DNA from: JAPWJZ01 sp966211335
GTDB taxonomy: Bacteria; Pseudomonadota; Alphaproteobacteria; Micavibrionales; UBA2020
Assembly (NCBI GenBank): GCA_966211335.1
Contig: CBIHNF010000001.1
Span: forward strand, 1,922,001-1,986,000
DNA length: 64,000 nt
Direction: 5' to 3'
Within the stretch, counting starts at the first letter, position 1. Each line of letters opens with the position of its first letter. Positions 8,783 through 17,399 of this stretch are shown piece after piece. A program made the position numbers and the translations under genes. The notes beneath the pieces were generated by a model. It saw only the letters and a program-made list of their open reading frames with translations, did no database searches and was not told where the DNA came from.

Positions 8783-9346
8783 ATGTTTACTCCGCTTGAT
8801 ATCTGCGGCTGGCTTTGGATGGCTTGGGCCTTTTACTGGGTTGTCTCAGCAAATTTTACGCTCAAAACCAAGAAAAATGAGACGATTGCGCGGCTTCAGC
8901 ACACAATACCCACATTTTTCGGCATGGTGGCTATATTTCACCGTGGTTCTGTGCCGGCACTGGACTGGGGGCATTTGCATCATTGTATCCCAGTGGCATG
9001 GCTGGGCGTCCTGATAACCTTAGCAGGGCAGGGGTTCGCGGTCTGGGCCCGCATTCACCTTGGTAAATATTGGAGCGGAACGGTTGCTTTGAAGGAAAAT
9101 CACAAGCTTGTGACCAGCGGCCCTTATGCCTTTGTGCGTCATCCCATCTATACAGGTCTTCTGTCGGCAGTCTTAGGTAGCGCCATGGCTGCCGGCACTT
9201 GGGAAGCCTTAGCTGGTTTCGCAGCCATGGTGCCCGCATATATACTCAAGTGGAAGAGGGAGGAATGGGTGATGTCACGGGAATTTGGCACGGAATATGA
9301 TTCCTATAAGAAGCGTACAAAAGCGATTTTGCCGTTCCTTATTTAG
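8783..9346 (+). CDS. Isoprenylcysteine carboxyl methyltransferase-family membrane protein
   Basis: 187 residues with about four membrane segments. The signature GPYAFVRHPIYTGLL (about residues 113-127) and the C-terminal KREEWVMSREFGTEYDSYKKR are typical of bacterial ICMT/PEMT-like methyltransferases, which bind SAM between the last helices. An AAGGA lies nine bases before the ATG. The physiological substrate of bacterial members is generally not known. It stands alone, divergent from the ArnT-like gene. Confidence 0.82.
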   Translation: MFTPLDICGWLWMAWAFYWVVSANFTLKTKKNETIARLQHTIPTFFGMVAIFHRGSVPALDWGHLHHCIPVAWLGVLITLAGQGFAVWARIHLGKYWSGTVALKENHKLVTSGPYAFVRHPIYTGLLSAVLGSAMAAGTWEALAGFAAMVPAYILKWKREEWVMSREFGTEYDSYKKRTKAILPFLI

Positions 9347-9497
9347 GCGGGCCGATCCATCGCAGAGGTTTTCTACCCTGGTTCAGGCTGCCACATTGCT
9401 ATTTCCGTAAGGTTAAAAACAGCAGTTCTGCGTAAATTAGCCCATATGGATAAATGCCAGAAAGGTGCTATTTTTCAGCTGTAGCAGAGGATAATCC

Positions 9498-10601
9498 ATG
9501 GCTAAAAAGAAGTCGAAAGATATAACCTACCGATCATATCTGAACCTCGAAACACTGCTGAAAGCGCAGAAACCGGTCAGCATGACAGCCGCAAACGCAC
9601 CTGCGCACGATGAGATGATGTTTATCGTCGTACATCAAACCTACGAGCTCTGGTTCAAGCTCGTGCTTTTTGAGATCGAGCGAGTGCAGAATATTTTCGC
9701 GCGCAAGGTGGTAGCGGATTCCGACATGCGTCTTGTCTCCGCCAGCCTTGCACGCACCACTGGCATTATGCGTCTTCTGGTGGGACAGCTTGACATCATG
9801 GAAACCATGACGCCGCTCGATTTTCTTGATTTTCGCCATGTCTTCCGCTCCGCCTCCGGCTTCCAGAGCCTGCAGTTCCGCGAAATGGAAATCCGCCTGG
9901 GCCTGCAACAAGAGACCCGCTGCCAATACGCCGGAAAATCCTATGATGCCTATATGTCGGAAGAAGACCAGGCAGAAATTGAAAAGCTGCTGAAAAAGCC
10001 CGCATTGATCACACAGATTGATAAATGGCTGTCACGCACGCCTTTCGTTGAAATGACGGGGTTCAGTTTCTGGAAGGAATACCGTAAAGCTGTAACGGAT
10101 ATGATCGCTGGTGACGCCGCACAGATTGGGAAAGACAAGCGCCTGACCAAAGCTGCGCGCATGAACGAGCTGCAGAAGCTGGATGGCATGAAAGACCAAT
10201 TTGATTTGCTGTTTGACGCCGGAAGGGGCGTCGAACTACCTTGGCGCTTGTCACAAAAGGCCCTGCAGGCGGCTTTGTTCATCAACCTCTATCGTGACCA
10301 GCCGGCATTGCAGGTCCCCTTCCGCATCCTGAACGACCTTATGGACCTTGATGAGTTGCTCGCACTCTGGCGCTACAGACATGCCTTGATGGCGCAGCGC
10401 ATGCTGGGCATGAAAATGGGGAGCGGTGGGTCGACGGGCCATGATTATCTGGTGCAGACGATCGGCAAGCACCGCATCTTCGGCGATTTATTCGCACTTT
10501 CCACTTTCCTAATACCGAGATCAAAACTGCCGCGACTCCCTAAACATGTCGAAGAGTTGATGAGCTTCCGTTACTGGGGCCAAAGCAGGGGCAAAAATTA
10601 A
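9498..10601 (+). CDS. kynA: Tryptophan 2,3-dioxygenase
   Basis: 367 residues, all helical. FIVVHQTYELWFK and the RYRHALMAQRMLG region are diagnostic; the histidine in the latter fits the proximal heme ligand, and GSGGSTGHDYL binds substrate. The enzyme opens the indole ring of L-tryptophan to N-formylkynurenine. Bacterial forms are usually about 280 residues, so this one is longer, in its middle and C-terminal parts. No kynB or kynU is in the window. The stop overlaps the phrB ATG by one base. Confidence 0.92.
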   Translation: MAKKKSKDITYRSYLNLETLLKAQKPVSMTAANAPAHDEMMFIVVHQTYELWFKLVLFEIERVQNIFARKVVADSDMRLVSASLARTTGIMRLLVGQLDIMETMTPLDFLDFRHVFRSASGFQSLQFREMEIRLGLQQETRCQYAGKSYDAYMSEEDQAEIEKLLKKPALITQIDKWLSRTPFVEMTGFSFWKEYRKAVTDMIAGDAAQIGKDKRLTKAARMNELQKLDGMKDQFDLLFDAGRGVELPWRLSQKALQAALFINLYRDQPALQVPFRILNDLMDLDELLALWRYRHALMAQRMLGMKMGSGGSTGHDYLVQTIGKHRIFGDLFALSTFLIPRSKLPRLPKHVEELMSFRYWGQSRGKN

Positions 10602-12055
10602 TGACCGTAACAGCCCCCGCCATTTTCTGGTTTAAAAATGATTTACGCCTGCAGGATAATCCCGGGCTGACGGCTGCCTGCGATTCAGGAAAGCCCGTTA
10701 TTCCGGTCTATATTCTGGATGACGAAAGTCCTCTGCACTGGAAACGCGGCGGCGCCAGCCGCTGGTGGCTGCATCATAGTTTGGCCGCGCTCTCGGCCGA
10801 TATCGAAAAAGCGGGTTTGCATCCACTCGTGCTGCTGCACGGGGATGCAAAAAAAGAAATTATGTCGATTTGTGAAAAAACAGGCGCAGATGCTGTTTTT
10901 TGGAACAGGTCGTACGAACCCTGGGCTATGCAGCGCGATAAATCGATTAAGGAGCAGCTGAAGCAGGAGGAAATCGAGGCGACAAGCTTTGGCGGTTTTC
11001 TGCTGTGGGAGCCATGGGAGATCGCGAACAAAACCGGCCAACCTTATAAAGTATTCACGCCATTTTCGCGTGCGTGTCTCGAGCGCGGCGGCATACGTCC
11101 GCCGCTAACAAAAAAGATCAAAGCCCCCGTGCCGGAGAAGCAAGTCAAAGGCCTGAGCCTTAAATCCCTGGGGCTGCTGCCGGAGATAAAATGGTATCAA
11201 ACCATGGCGAAAGAATGGCAGCCGGGAGAAGCGGGTGGTCGGGCAAGGCTGAAGGAATTTTCGGGAGACGGCCTTCACGACTACAAAAGCAAGCGTGATT
11301 ATCCCGCCGTTGACGGTTCTTCGCGGCTCTCTCCTTATTTGCATTTCGGAGAATTAAGCCCGCATACAATCTGGCATCATGTCAGCGATGTGATGGCAAA
11401 ATCCGGCAATGCGACCCTCGAGAATAACGGGCAGGGTTATTTGCGGCAGCTTATCTGGCGCGAGTTTTCATGGCACCTTCTTTATCACTTTCCGACGTTT
11501 CCGGAAAAATCGTGGAATCCGCAATTTGAAAAATTCGAGTGGCAGAAAAATCCTGCCATGCTGAAAAAATGGCAGCGGGGTTTGACGGGTTATCCCATTA
11601 TCGACGCCGGCATGCGCCAGCTCTGGCAAACAGGCTGGATGCATAACCGTGTGCGCATGCTGGTCGGCTCTTTCCTCGTCAAAAATCTGCTGTTGGACTG
11701 GCGTGAAGGAGAAGACTGGTTCTGGGATACGCTGGTAGATGCCGATCTTGGCAATAACGCGCAAGGCTGGCAATGGATTGCCGGCTGCGGTGCCGATGCC
11801 GCACCTTATTTCCGCATTTTTAATCCAATTTTGCAAAGTCGTAAATTTGACGCTGACGGTGGTTACATTCGCAAATACGTGCCCGAAATCGCGAAATTAC
11901 CCGATGAGTTTCTTCATGCGCCATGGGAAGCGCCAGCGCTTGTTCTGGCTGCAGCTGGGGTGACGCTGGGCAAAAGCTATCCGCGGCCCATCGTTGATCA
12001 CGCAACCGCGCGTGACAGGGCTTTGGAGGCATATCGTGACTCAAAGCCTGCCTGA
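10601..12055 (+). CDS. phrB: Deoxyribodipyrimidine photolyase
   Basis: 484 residues with the N-terminal antenna-binding alpha/beta domain (IFWFKNDLRLQDNPGL) and the C-terminal FAD domain. Clear landmarks are LIWREFSWHLLYHFP, GYPIIDAGMRQLWQTGWMHNR, and NNAQGWQWIAGCGADAAPYFRIFNP, the DNA-lesion and FAD contacts of class I CPD photolyases. It repairs UV-induced pyrimidine dimers with blue light. It is translationally coupled to kynA by a one-base overlap, and to ygfZ, whose GTG start lies 20 bp inside its 3' end. Confidence 0.95.
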   Translation: MTVTAPAIFWFKNDLRLQDNPGLTAACDSGKPVIPVYILDDESPLHWKRGGASRWWLHHSLAALSADIEKAGLHPLVLLHGDAKKEIMSICEKTGADAVFWNRSYEPWAMQRDKSIKEQLKQEEIEATSFGGFLLWEPWEIANKTGQPYKVFTPFSRACLERGGIRPPLTKKIKAPVPEKQVKGLSLKSLGLLPEIKWYQTMAKEWQPGEAGGRARLKEFSGDGLHDYKSKRDYPAVDGSSRLSPYLHFGELSPHTIWHHVSDVMAKSGNATLENNGQGYLRQLIWREFSWHLLYHFPTFPEKSWNPQFEKFEWQKNPAMLKKWQRGLTGYPIIDAGMRQLWQTGWMHNRVRMLVGSFLVKNLLLDWREGEDWFWDTLVDADLGNNAQGWQWIAGCGADAAPYFRIFNPILQSRKFDADGGYIRKYVPEIAKLPDEFLHAPWEAPALVLAAAGVTLGKSYPRPIVDHATARDRALEAYRDSKPA

Positions 12056-12851
12056 GAAACGCATTCATCTTTCCGACCGCGCAGTGCTGCGGATTAGCGG
12101 CGTCGATGCCAAAAATTTCCTCCAGAATATTATTACAAATGACATGGAGAAAATGACGGGCAGCATATTGTATGCCTGCCTGCTGTCACCGCAGGGACAG
12201 TACCTGCATGATTTTTTTATTGTTCAGCACGAAGATCATTATTTATTGGATGTCGATGCTACGGGTCTTGATGACCTATTGCGGCGGCTGACAATTTTCA
12301 AGCTGCGCGCAAAAGTCGTCTTTGAAAATATTACCGGGCAATACAATGTCTTTGCTGTCGGCGCGGGGGAAGGGCTCCCCGATCCGCGGCTCACTACCCT
12401 CGGCGCAAGGCTCTACACGCAAGAAAATGCTGATGGCGCTTTGTTGGTCGGCCAGTACCATGATTTTTGTATCGACTTTGTCATACCTTGCGGCAGCCAT
12501 GCCATGACAACGCGGGATACAATGGCAGATGTCAACCTTGACCGACTAAACGCCGTGGCTTGGGATAAAGGCTGTTTTATCGGGCAGGAAGTCGCGGCGC
12601 GCATGTATCATCGAGGCCTTGAAAAAAAACGCCTGTTCCGCGTCGACGGCCCGGATCTAGTGGCTGGGGAAAAACTTCTCCAGAATGGCCGCGAGGTCGG
12701 GGAGGTGAGGCATGTCAACCGCGCCGGCACCCGCGCCGTTGCACAAATAAAGCTGGCCGCGGCTGGGAATGAATTGCTGCCGATACTGACGTCAAAAGGC
12801 GACCGTCTTATTGTAAAGCCTGCAAAATACCTTGAATCTGCAGCGGCTTAA
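12036..12851 (+). CDS. ygfZ: YgfZ/GcvT-family folate-binding Fe-S maintenance protein
   Basis: About 271 residues. I chose GTG 12036 because TTGGAGG sits six bases upstream, whereas an in-frame ATG at 11994 lies deeper inside phrB with no ribosome site. The diagnostic K-G-C-x-x-G-Q-E motif is present as DKGCFIGQEVAARMYHRG. Members bind tetrahydrofolate and help repair or assemble Fe-S enzymes such as MiaB. The 20-bp overlap with phrB suggests co-expression with that flavoprotein. Confidence 0.9.
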   Translation: MTQSLPEKRIHLSDRAVLRISGVDAKNFLQNIITNDMEKMTGSILYACLLSPQGQYLHDFFIVQHEDHYLLDVDATGLDDLLRRLTIFKLRAKVVFENITGQYNVFAVGAGEGLPDPRLTTLGARLYTQENADGALLVGQYHDFCIDFVIPCGSHAMTTRDTMADVNLDRLNAVAWDKGCFIGQEVAARMYHRGLEKKRLFRVDGPDLVAGEKLLQNGREVGEVRHVNRAGTRAVAQIKLAAAGNELLPILTSKGDRLIVKPAKYLESAAA

Positions 12852-12900
12852 ATCATTAACTTTTATCTATTAAAATAAGAATAAGGTTGCGGCGGGGGAA

Positions 12901-13953
12901 ATGGCAGACAAGCCGAAAGATAAAGCCAAATCCGGCAAGGATAAAATTTCCGACGGTGACGCGATAGACGCGTTGCCGCTCGCCATCATTCCCTTGTCCA
13001 ATTCATCGCTGCGTGCGGCGCGCCTTGTCAAGAATTCGCGCCTTGAAACCTCTCTCGAAATTCACAATGACCCCATCGCGGGCAGCCTGCAGATAAATCC
13101 GGCCGATGTCGTTCAGGCGCAGGTTGGTAGCGCAGAAGACCAGAAGCTTCTCGAAAAGCTAGCGCAGCTGCCGAGTTACGATATCTATTCGCTGCGCACC
13201 AGCCTCCGCCGGCTGAATATCCCTGTCGACGACCCCATGCTGCAGCTCTCCGACAACATGAAGGAAACCCTTCAGCGATATACGCATGAATTTGTGCATC
13301 CGCTGATGGTATATATTTTCGGTAACCAGCCCGAGGCCGATGCGCAGGCAAACCTGATGAAGTTCCTGACCGATACTGACAAGCTGCTTGTGGCGAAACG
13401 GCTGAAGACAATGTCGCAGCAGACAGGCATGTCACTGGCGGAAATACCGCCGTTCCTTGCGTCGTATAGCGACGTATTCCTGTCAGTCGCTTATTATCGC
13501 CACACCTTCCACAGCATCGTTCCAGATGTCAGCCGCTTCCGGCAATGGCTGGAGGAGCTTCGCACCAGCGGGGAGGATGCACCATCGCCCCGCACGCTCG
13601 CCGGGGCGCGTCAGGTTGAGTCGTCATTGCGCTTCCTGACAACCTCGCTGCGCGAAAGACTGGCGCGCTTTCAGGCTAGCTTCGAGCTGTTCTGGCAGGA
13701 AGTGAATGCTGAAACCTTCGCACGACTTCAGCGCGAGATTGAAGAGAACCATGCCAGCATGGGCGCTGTGCTCTGTGGCGTCGTTGTGAAAATGCGTGGC
13801 TGGGCGGCGGAATTTCCTGATAACGAAATCGGCAGTCCCACGAAGCGCGCGCAGTACATCATCACGCAAATGGAGCCCGGGCTCGACCAGCTTTTGGCGC
13901 TCGAAAATAGCGCGCGGGAGCGTCTCGGCCTTTCTTCGGTCCAAATGTTCTGA
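12901..13953 (+). CDS. Conserved hypothetical helical protein
   Basis: 350 residues, no signal peptide and no membrane segment. A lysine-rich, probably disordered head (residues 1-20) is followed by a mostly helical body; there is no recognised catalytic motif. It starts at ATG 12901, closely preceded by a G-rich stretch. The DUF599 membrane protein follows 71 bp downstream on the same strand, so the two may work together. I do not recognise the family. Confidence 0.75.
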   Translation: MADKPKDKAKSGKDKISDGDAIDALPLAIIPLSNSSLRAARLVKNSRLETSLEIHNDPIAGSLQINPADVVQAQVGSAEDQKLLEKLAQLPSYDIYSLRTSLRRLNIPVDDPMLQLSDNMKETLQRYTHEFVHPLMVYIFGNQPEADAQANLMKFLTDTDKLLVAKRLKTMSQQTGMSLAEIPPFLASYSDVFLSVAYYRHTFHSIVPDVSRFRQWLEELRTSGEDAPSPRTLAGARQVESSLRFLTTSLRERLARFQASFELFWQEVNAETFARLQREIEENHASMGAVLCGVVVKMRGWAAEFPDNEIGSPTKRAQYIITQMEPGLDQLLALENSARERLGLSSVQMF

Positions 13954-14024
13954 TCTACATTGCCAATATTTATGTTGCGATGCAACATAAGCCGTAATAT
14001 TATTGCGCGAATGGATGGTGCGCA

Positions 14025-14753
14025 ATGATCTTTGTCGACTTCATGAACTGGGTGGCTTTCGCATGGTTTTTAGCCTGCTGGGTCGGTTACACCTTCTACG
14101 CCAAACGCCGGGCAAGGCGCACGCCGGAATCCCTGTCCGCGCTTCTGTTCAGCTATCGCATTGACTGGATGCGCAGCCTGCTGCGGCGGGAAGCACGCAT
14201 TTCAGACCTCGCGCTGCTCAACAACCTTGTACAGATGGTCAACTTCATGGCGACGACGAATATCTTCGTTCTCGCCGGCGCTGTGACCGTTCTTTACTCC
14301 TCCAGCAACGTGCTGGAGCTTTTGCAGCATCATGCCTTTGTCGCCAAGACGACGACGGAGGAGGTGCAATTCAAGCTGCTCGTTCTCGTCATCATTTTTG
14401 TTTATGCCTTCTTCCGCTTCACCTGGGCAATGCGGCAACACACCTTTGTTTCCATTCTTATCGGCGCGGCGCCGCTCGTAAAAGGTGACCAACCGCTGGA
14501 GCCCGCGCATGAGGAATTCGCGCTGCAGGTTGCGCGCATTTCTGACCGTGCGGGGCATGAGTTTAATTACGGGCTGCGCTCGTATTATTTCGCGCTGTCG
14601 CTGCTGACATGGTTCATCAGCCCTTGGGCGCTGATTCCCACGTGCTCCGCCGTCGTGCTCGTTCTATACACACGCGAATTCCGCAGCAAGACACTGCGCT
14701 ATTTGATGCGCAGCCGCGAAAGCTATCTCGAGCTACAGCTGAAAAAGAGTTAA
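14025..14753 (+). CDS. DUF599-family membrane protein
   Basis: 242 residues with about five membrane segments. The start, VAFAWFLACWVGYTFYA, and the middle, FMATTNIFVLAGAVTVLYSS followed by FFRFTWAMRQHTF, match the DUF599 pattern as I know it. Function is unknown for the family. The gene follows the 350-residue unknown protein on the same strand. Its TAA overlaps the stop codon of the convergent ppdK gene by three bases. Confidence 0.82.
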   Translation: MIFVDFMNWVAFAWFLACWVGYTFYAKRRARRTPESLSALLFSYRIDWMRSLLRREARISDLALLNNLVQMVNFMATTNIFVLAGAVTVLYSSSNVLELLQHHAFVAKTTTEEVQFKLLVLVIIFVYAFFRFTWAMRQHTFVSILIGAAPLVKGDQPLEPAHEEFALQVARISDRAGHEFNYGLRSYYFALSLLTWFISPWALIPTCSAVVLVLYTREFRSKTLRYLMRSRESYLELQLKKS

Positions 14754-17392
14754 TCCTTCAACGCCGCCTGCGCTGCCGCCAGCCGTGCAATCGGCACGCG
14801 GTACGGGGAGCAGGAAATATAATCGAGCCCCACAGATTCAAAGAATTTAATGGAGGCGGGATCACCGCCATGCTCGCCGCAGATGCCGAGTTTCAAGCCG
14901 CTGCGCGTTTTGCGGCCGCGTTCCGCCGCAATTTTTACCAGCTCGCCTACGCCATCAACATCGATAGAGGCAAAGGGATCTGCAGGCAGAATACCGCTGC
15001 TCTGGTAAGTCGGCAGGAATGAGCCTGCATCGTCACGGCTGATGCCGAAGGTTGTTTGTGTCAGGTCATTGGTACCGAAGCTGAAGAACTCGGCTGTTTC
15101 GGCAATGGAGCCGGCCGCAAGCGCCGCGCGCGGCAGTTCGATCATCGTGCCTGTCAGGTAGCCGGTGAAACCAACTTCCTTCGCGACTTTATCAATCATG
15201 ACCTTCAGAATATCCATTTCGGCCTTGGTCGCGATGAGCGGCACCATGACTTCAGGAGTGACGGTATCGCCAGTTTCCTTTTTTACCGCAAGCGCAGCTT
15301 CAAAAATCGCGCGCACCTGCATTTCATAGATTTCCGGATAAACGATGCCTAGGCGTGAACCACGCAGACCCAGCATGGGGTTTGATTCATGCAGGCGGGA
15401 AATGCGTTGTTTCACTTTATCGACGGTGATGGAGAGCGACTTCGCAAGCCCTGCGATTTCCGCCTCCTCATGCGGCAGGAATTCATGCAGCGGCGGGTCG
15501 AGCAGGCGGATGGTAACCGGCAGACCTTTCATGATCTTGAACAACGCGACAAAATCCTCGCGCTGGTGTGGCGCGATTTTGGCAAGGGCTTCGCGGCGCT
15601 CCTCGCTGCTCTCCGCCAAAATCATCTGGCGAACATGCAGGATACGCGCGGGATCGAAGAACATATGTTCCGTGCGGCAGAGGCCGATGCCCTCGGCACC
15701 AAATTTGCGGGCGGTTTCCGCATCCAGTGCTGTTTCCGCATTGGCGCGAACTTTCAGGCGGCGGGTCGCATCTGCCCACTGCATCAGGGTCGAGAAATCC
15801 CCTGTCAGCGCAGGCTGCAGCATTTTCACTTCGCCCAACAGGACTTCGCCGGTGGAACCGTCGATGGTGATAATGTCGCCTTCCTTGATGACTTTGCCGC
15901 GGATCGTCATGGTCTTTGATTTATGGTCGATCATCACATCGGCCGCGCCGGAGACGCAAGGCTTGCCCATACCGCGGGCGACGACGGCCGCATGGCTGGT
16001 CATCCCACCGCGGGAGGTCAGGATGCCTTCCGCCGCATGCATGCCGTGAATATCTTCAGGGCTGGTTTCCGTGCGGCAGAGAACAACCTTGATGCCGTCT
16101 TTCGCGCGCGTTTCGGCAAGGTCGGAATCAAACACAGCAGCGCCTGTCGCGGCGCCCGGGGAGGCCGGCAGGCCTTTTGCCAGAACGGTCTTTGCGGCCT
16201 TGGCGTCAATCGTCGGGTGCAGCAGCTGATCAAGAGACTGCGGGCTGATGCGCTTTATGGCGAGCGTTTTATCGATAAGGCCTTCGGCAACCATATCGAC
16301 CGCAATTTTCAATGCCGCCGCTGCCGTCCGCTTGCCGCCGCGGGTTTGCAGCATGTAGAGTTTTTTATTCTGAATGGTAAATTCGATATCTTGCATATCT
16401 TTGTAATGCTTTTCCAGCTGCAAGCGAATGTCATTCAACTGCTTATACACTTCCGGCATGGCCGTTGCCATTTCCGACAGCGGCTGCGGGGTACGGATGC
16501 CGGCGACAACGTCTTCGCCCTGCGCGTTGATCAGATATTCACCGTAGAATTCATTTACGCCGGTCGACGGGTTGCGCGTGAAGGCGACGCCCGTACCGCA
16601 GTCGTTGCCCATGTTGCCAAATACAACACCCTGAACGCAAACGGCCGTGCCCCATTCTTCGGGGATGCCGTTGATACGGCGGTATGTGACCGCGCGCGGC
16701 GTCATCCATGATTTGAACACGGCGCCAATCGCACCCCACAGCTGCTCCGCCGCATTTTGCGGGAAGGGTTTGCCGGTATCTTTTTGAACGACCGCTTTGA
16801 ACTGCTCGACAATTTCTTTCAAACCCTCGGCCGTAATGTCGGTGTCCTGGCGCAGGCTGTTGCGGCGCTTGTGGGTATCAAGAATGTCTTCAAACTTGTC
16901 GTGGTCGACGCCAAGCACGACATCGCCGTACATCTGGATGAGGCGGCGGTAGCAGTCGTACGCAAAACGCTCGTTGCCGCCGGCGCCGAGGCCTTTAACG
17001 GTTTCATCGTTGAGTCCGATGTTTAGGATGGTGTCCATCATGCCCGGCATGGACACGCGCGCACCGGAGCGGACGGATAGGAGAAGGGGCTTTGCGGCAT
17101 CGCCGAAGACCATACCGATTTCTTTTTCCATCTGCTTCATGCCGGCATTCACCTGCGCTTCGATGGTGGCGGGGTAGGTATTGCCGTTTTTGTAGAAGTA
17201 GGTGCAGACTTCGGTCGACATCACAAAGCCCGGCGGCACTGGAAGGCCTATCTTGCTCATTTCCGCCAAATTCGCGCCTTTGCCGCCAAGAAGATTCTTT
17301 TTCGAGGAATCCCCTTCACAAACCTCCCGCCCGAAACTGTAAACCCATTTTTGTTCGTCAGCAGCGGGGGAGATTTTGGCGGCGGTCTGCAT
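14750..17392 (-). CDS. ppdK: Pyruvate, phosphate dikinase
   Basis: About 880 residues from ATG 17392, eight bases after the glyS stop; a frame reaching 17428 would run into glyS. It has an N-terminal nucleotide-binding domain (LLGGKGANLAEM), a central swivelling phosphohistidine domain (GGMTSHAAVVARGMGKPCVSG, where the histidine carries the phosphate) and a C-terminal PEP/pyruvate TIM barrel (SFGTNDLTQTTFG, GICGEHGGDP). It converts ATP, phosphate and pyruvate to PEP, AMP and PPi, reversibly. The glyQ-glyS-ppdK order is common in alphaproteobacteria. Length is normal. Confidence 0.96.
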   Translation of the reverse strand: MQTAAKISPAADEQKWVYSFGREVCEGDSSKKNLLGGKGANLAEMSKIGLPVPPGFVMSTEVCTYFYKNGNTYPATIEAQVNAGMKQMEKEIGMVFGDAAKPLLLSVRSGARVSMPGMMDTILNIGLNDETVKGLGAGGNERFAYDCYRRLIQMYGDVVLGVDHDKFEDILDTHKRRNSLRQDTDITAEGLKEIVEQFKAVVQKDTGKPFPQNAAEQLWGAIGAVFKSWMTPRAVTYRRINGIPEEWGTAVCVQGVVFGNMGNDCGTGVAFTRNPSTGVNEFYGEYLINAQGEDVVAGIRTPQPLSEMATAMPEVYKQLNDIRLQLEKHYKDMQDIEFTIQNKKLYMLQTRGGKRTAAAALKIAVDMVAEGLIDKTLAIKRISPQSLDQLLHPTIDAKAAKTVLAKGLPASPGAATGAAVFDSDLAETRAKDGIKVVLCRTETSPEDIHGMHAAEGILTSRGGMTSHAAVVARGMGKPCVSGAADVMIDHKSKTMTIRGKVIKEGDIITIDGSTGEVLLGEVKMLQPALTGDFSTLMQWADATRRLKVRANAETALDAETARKFGAEGIGLCRTEHMFFDPARILHVRQMILAESSEERREALAKIAPHQREDFVALFKIMKGLPVTIRLLDPPLHEFLPHEEAEIAGLAKSLSITVDKVKQRISRLHESNPMLGLRGSRLGIVYPEIYEMQVRAIFEAALAVKKETGDTVTPEVMVPLIATKAEMDILKVMIDKVAKEVGFTGYLTGTMIELPRAALAAGSIAETAEFFSFGTNDLTQTTFGISRDDAGSFLPTYQSSGILPADPFASIDVDGVGELVKIAAERGRKTRSGLKLGICGEHGGDPASIKFFESVGLDYISCSPYRVPIARLAAAQAALKD

Positions 17393-17399
17393 AATGGCT

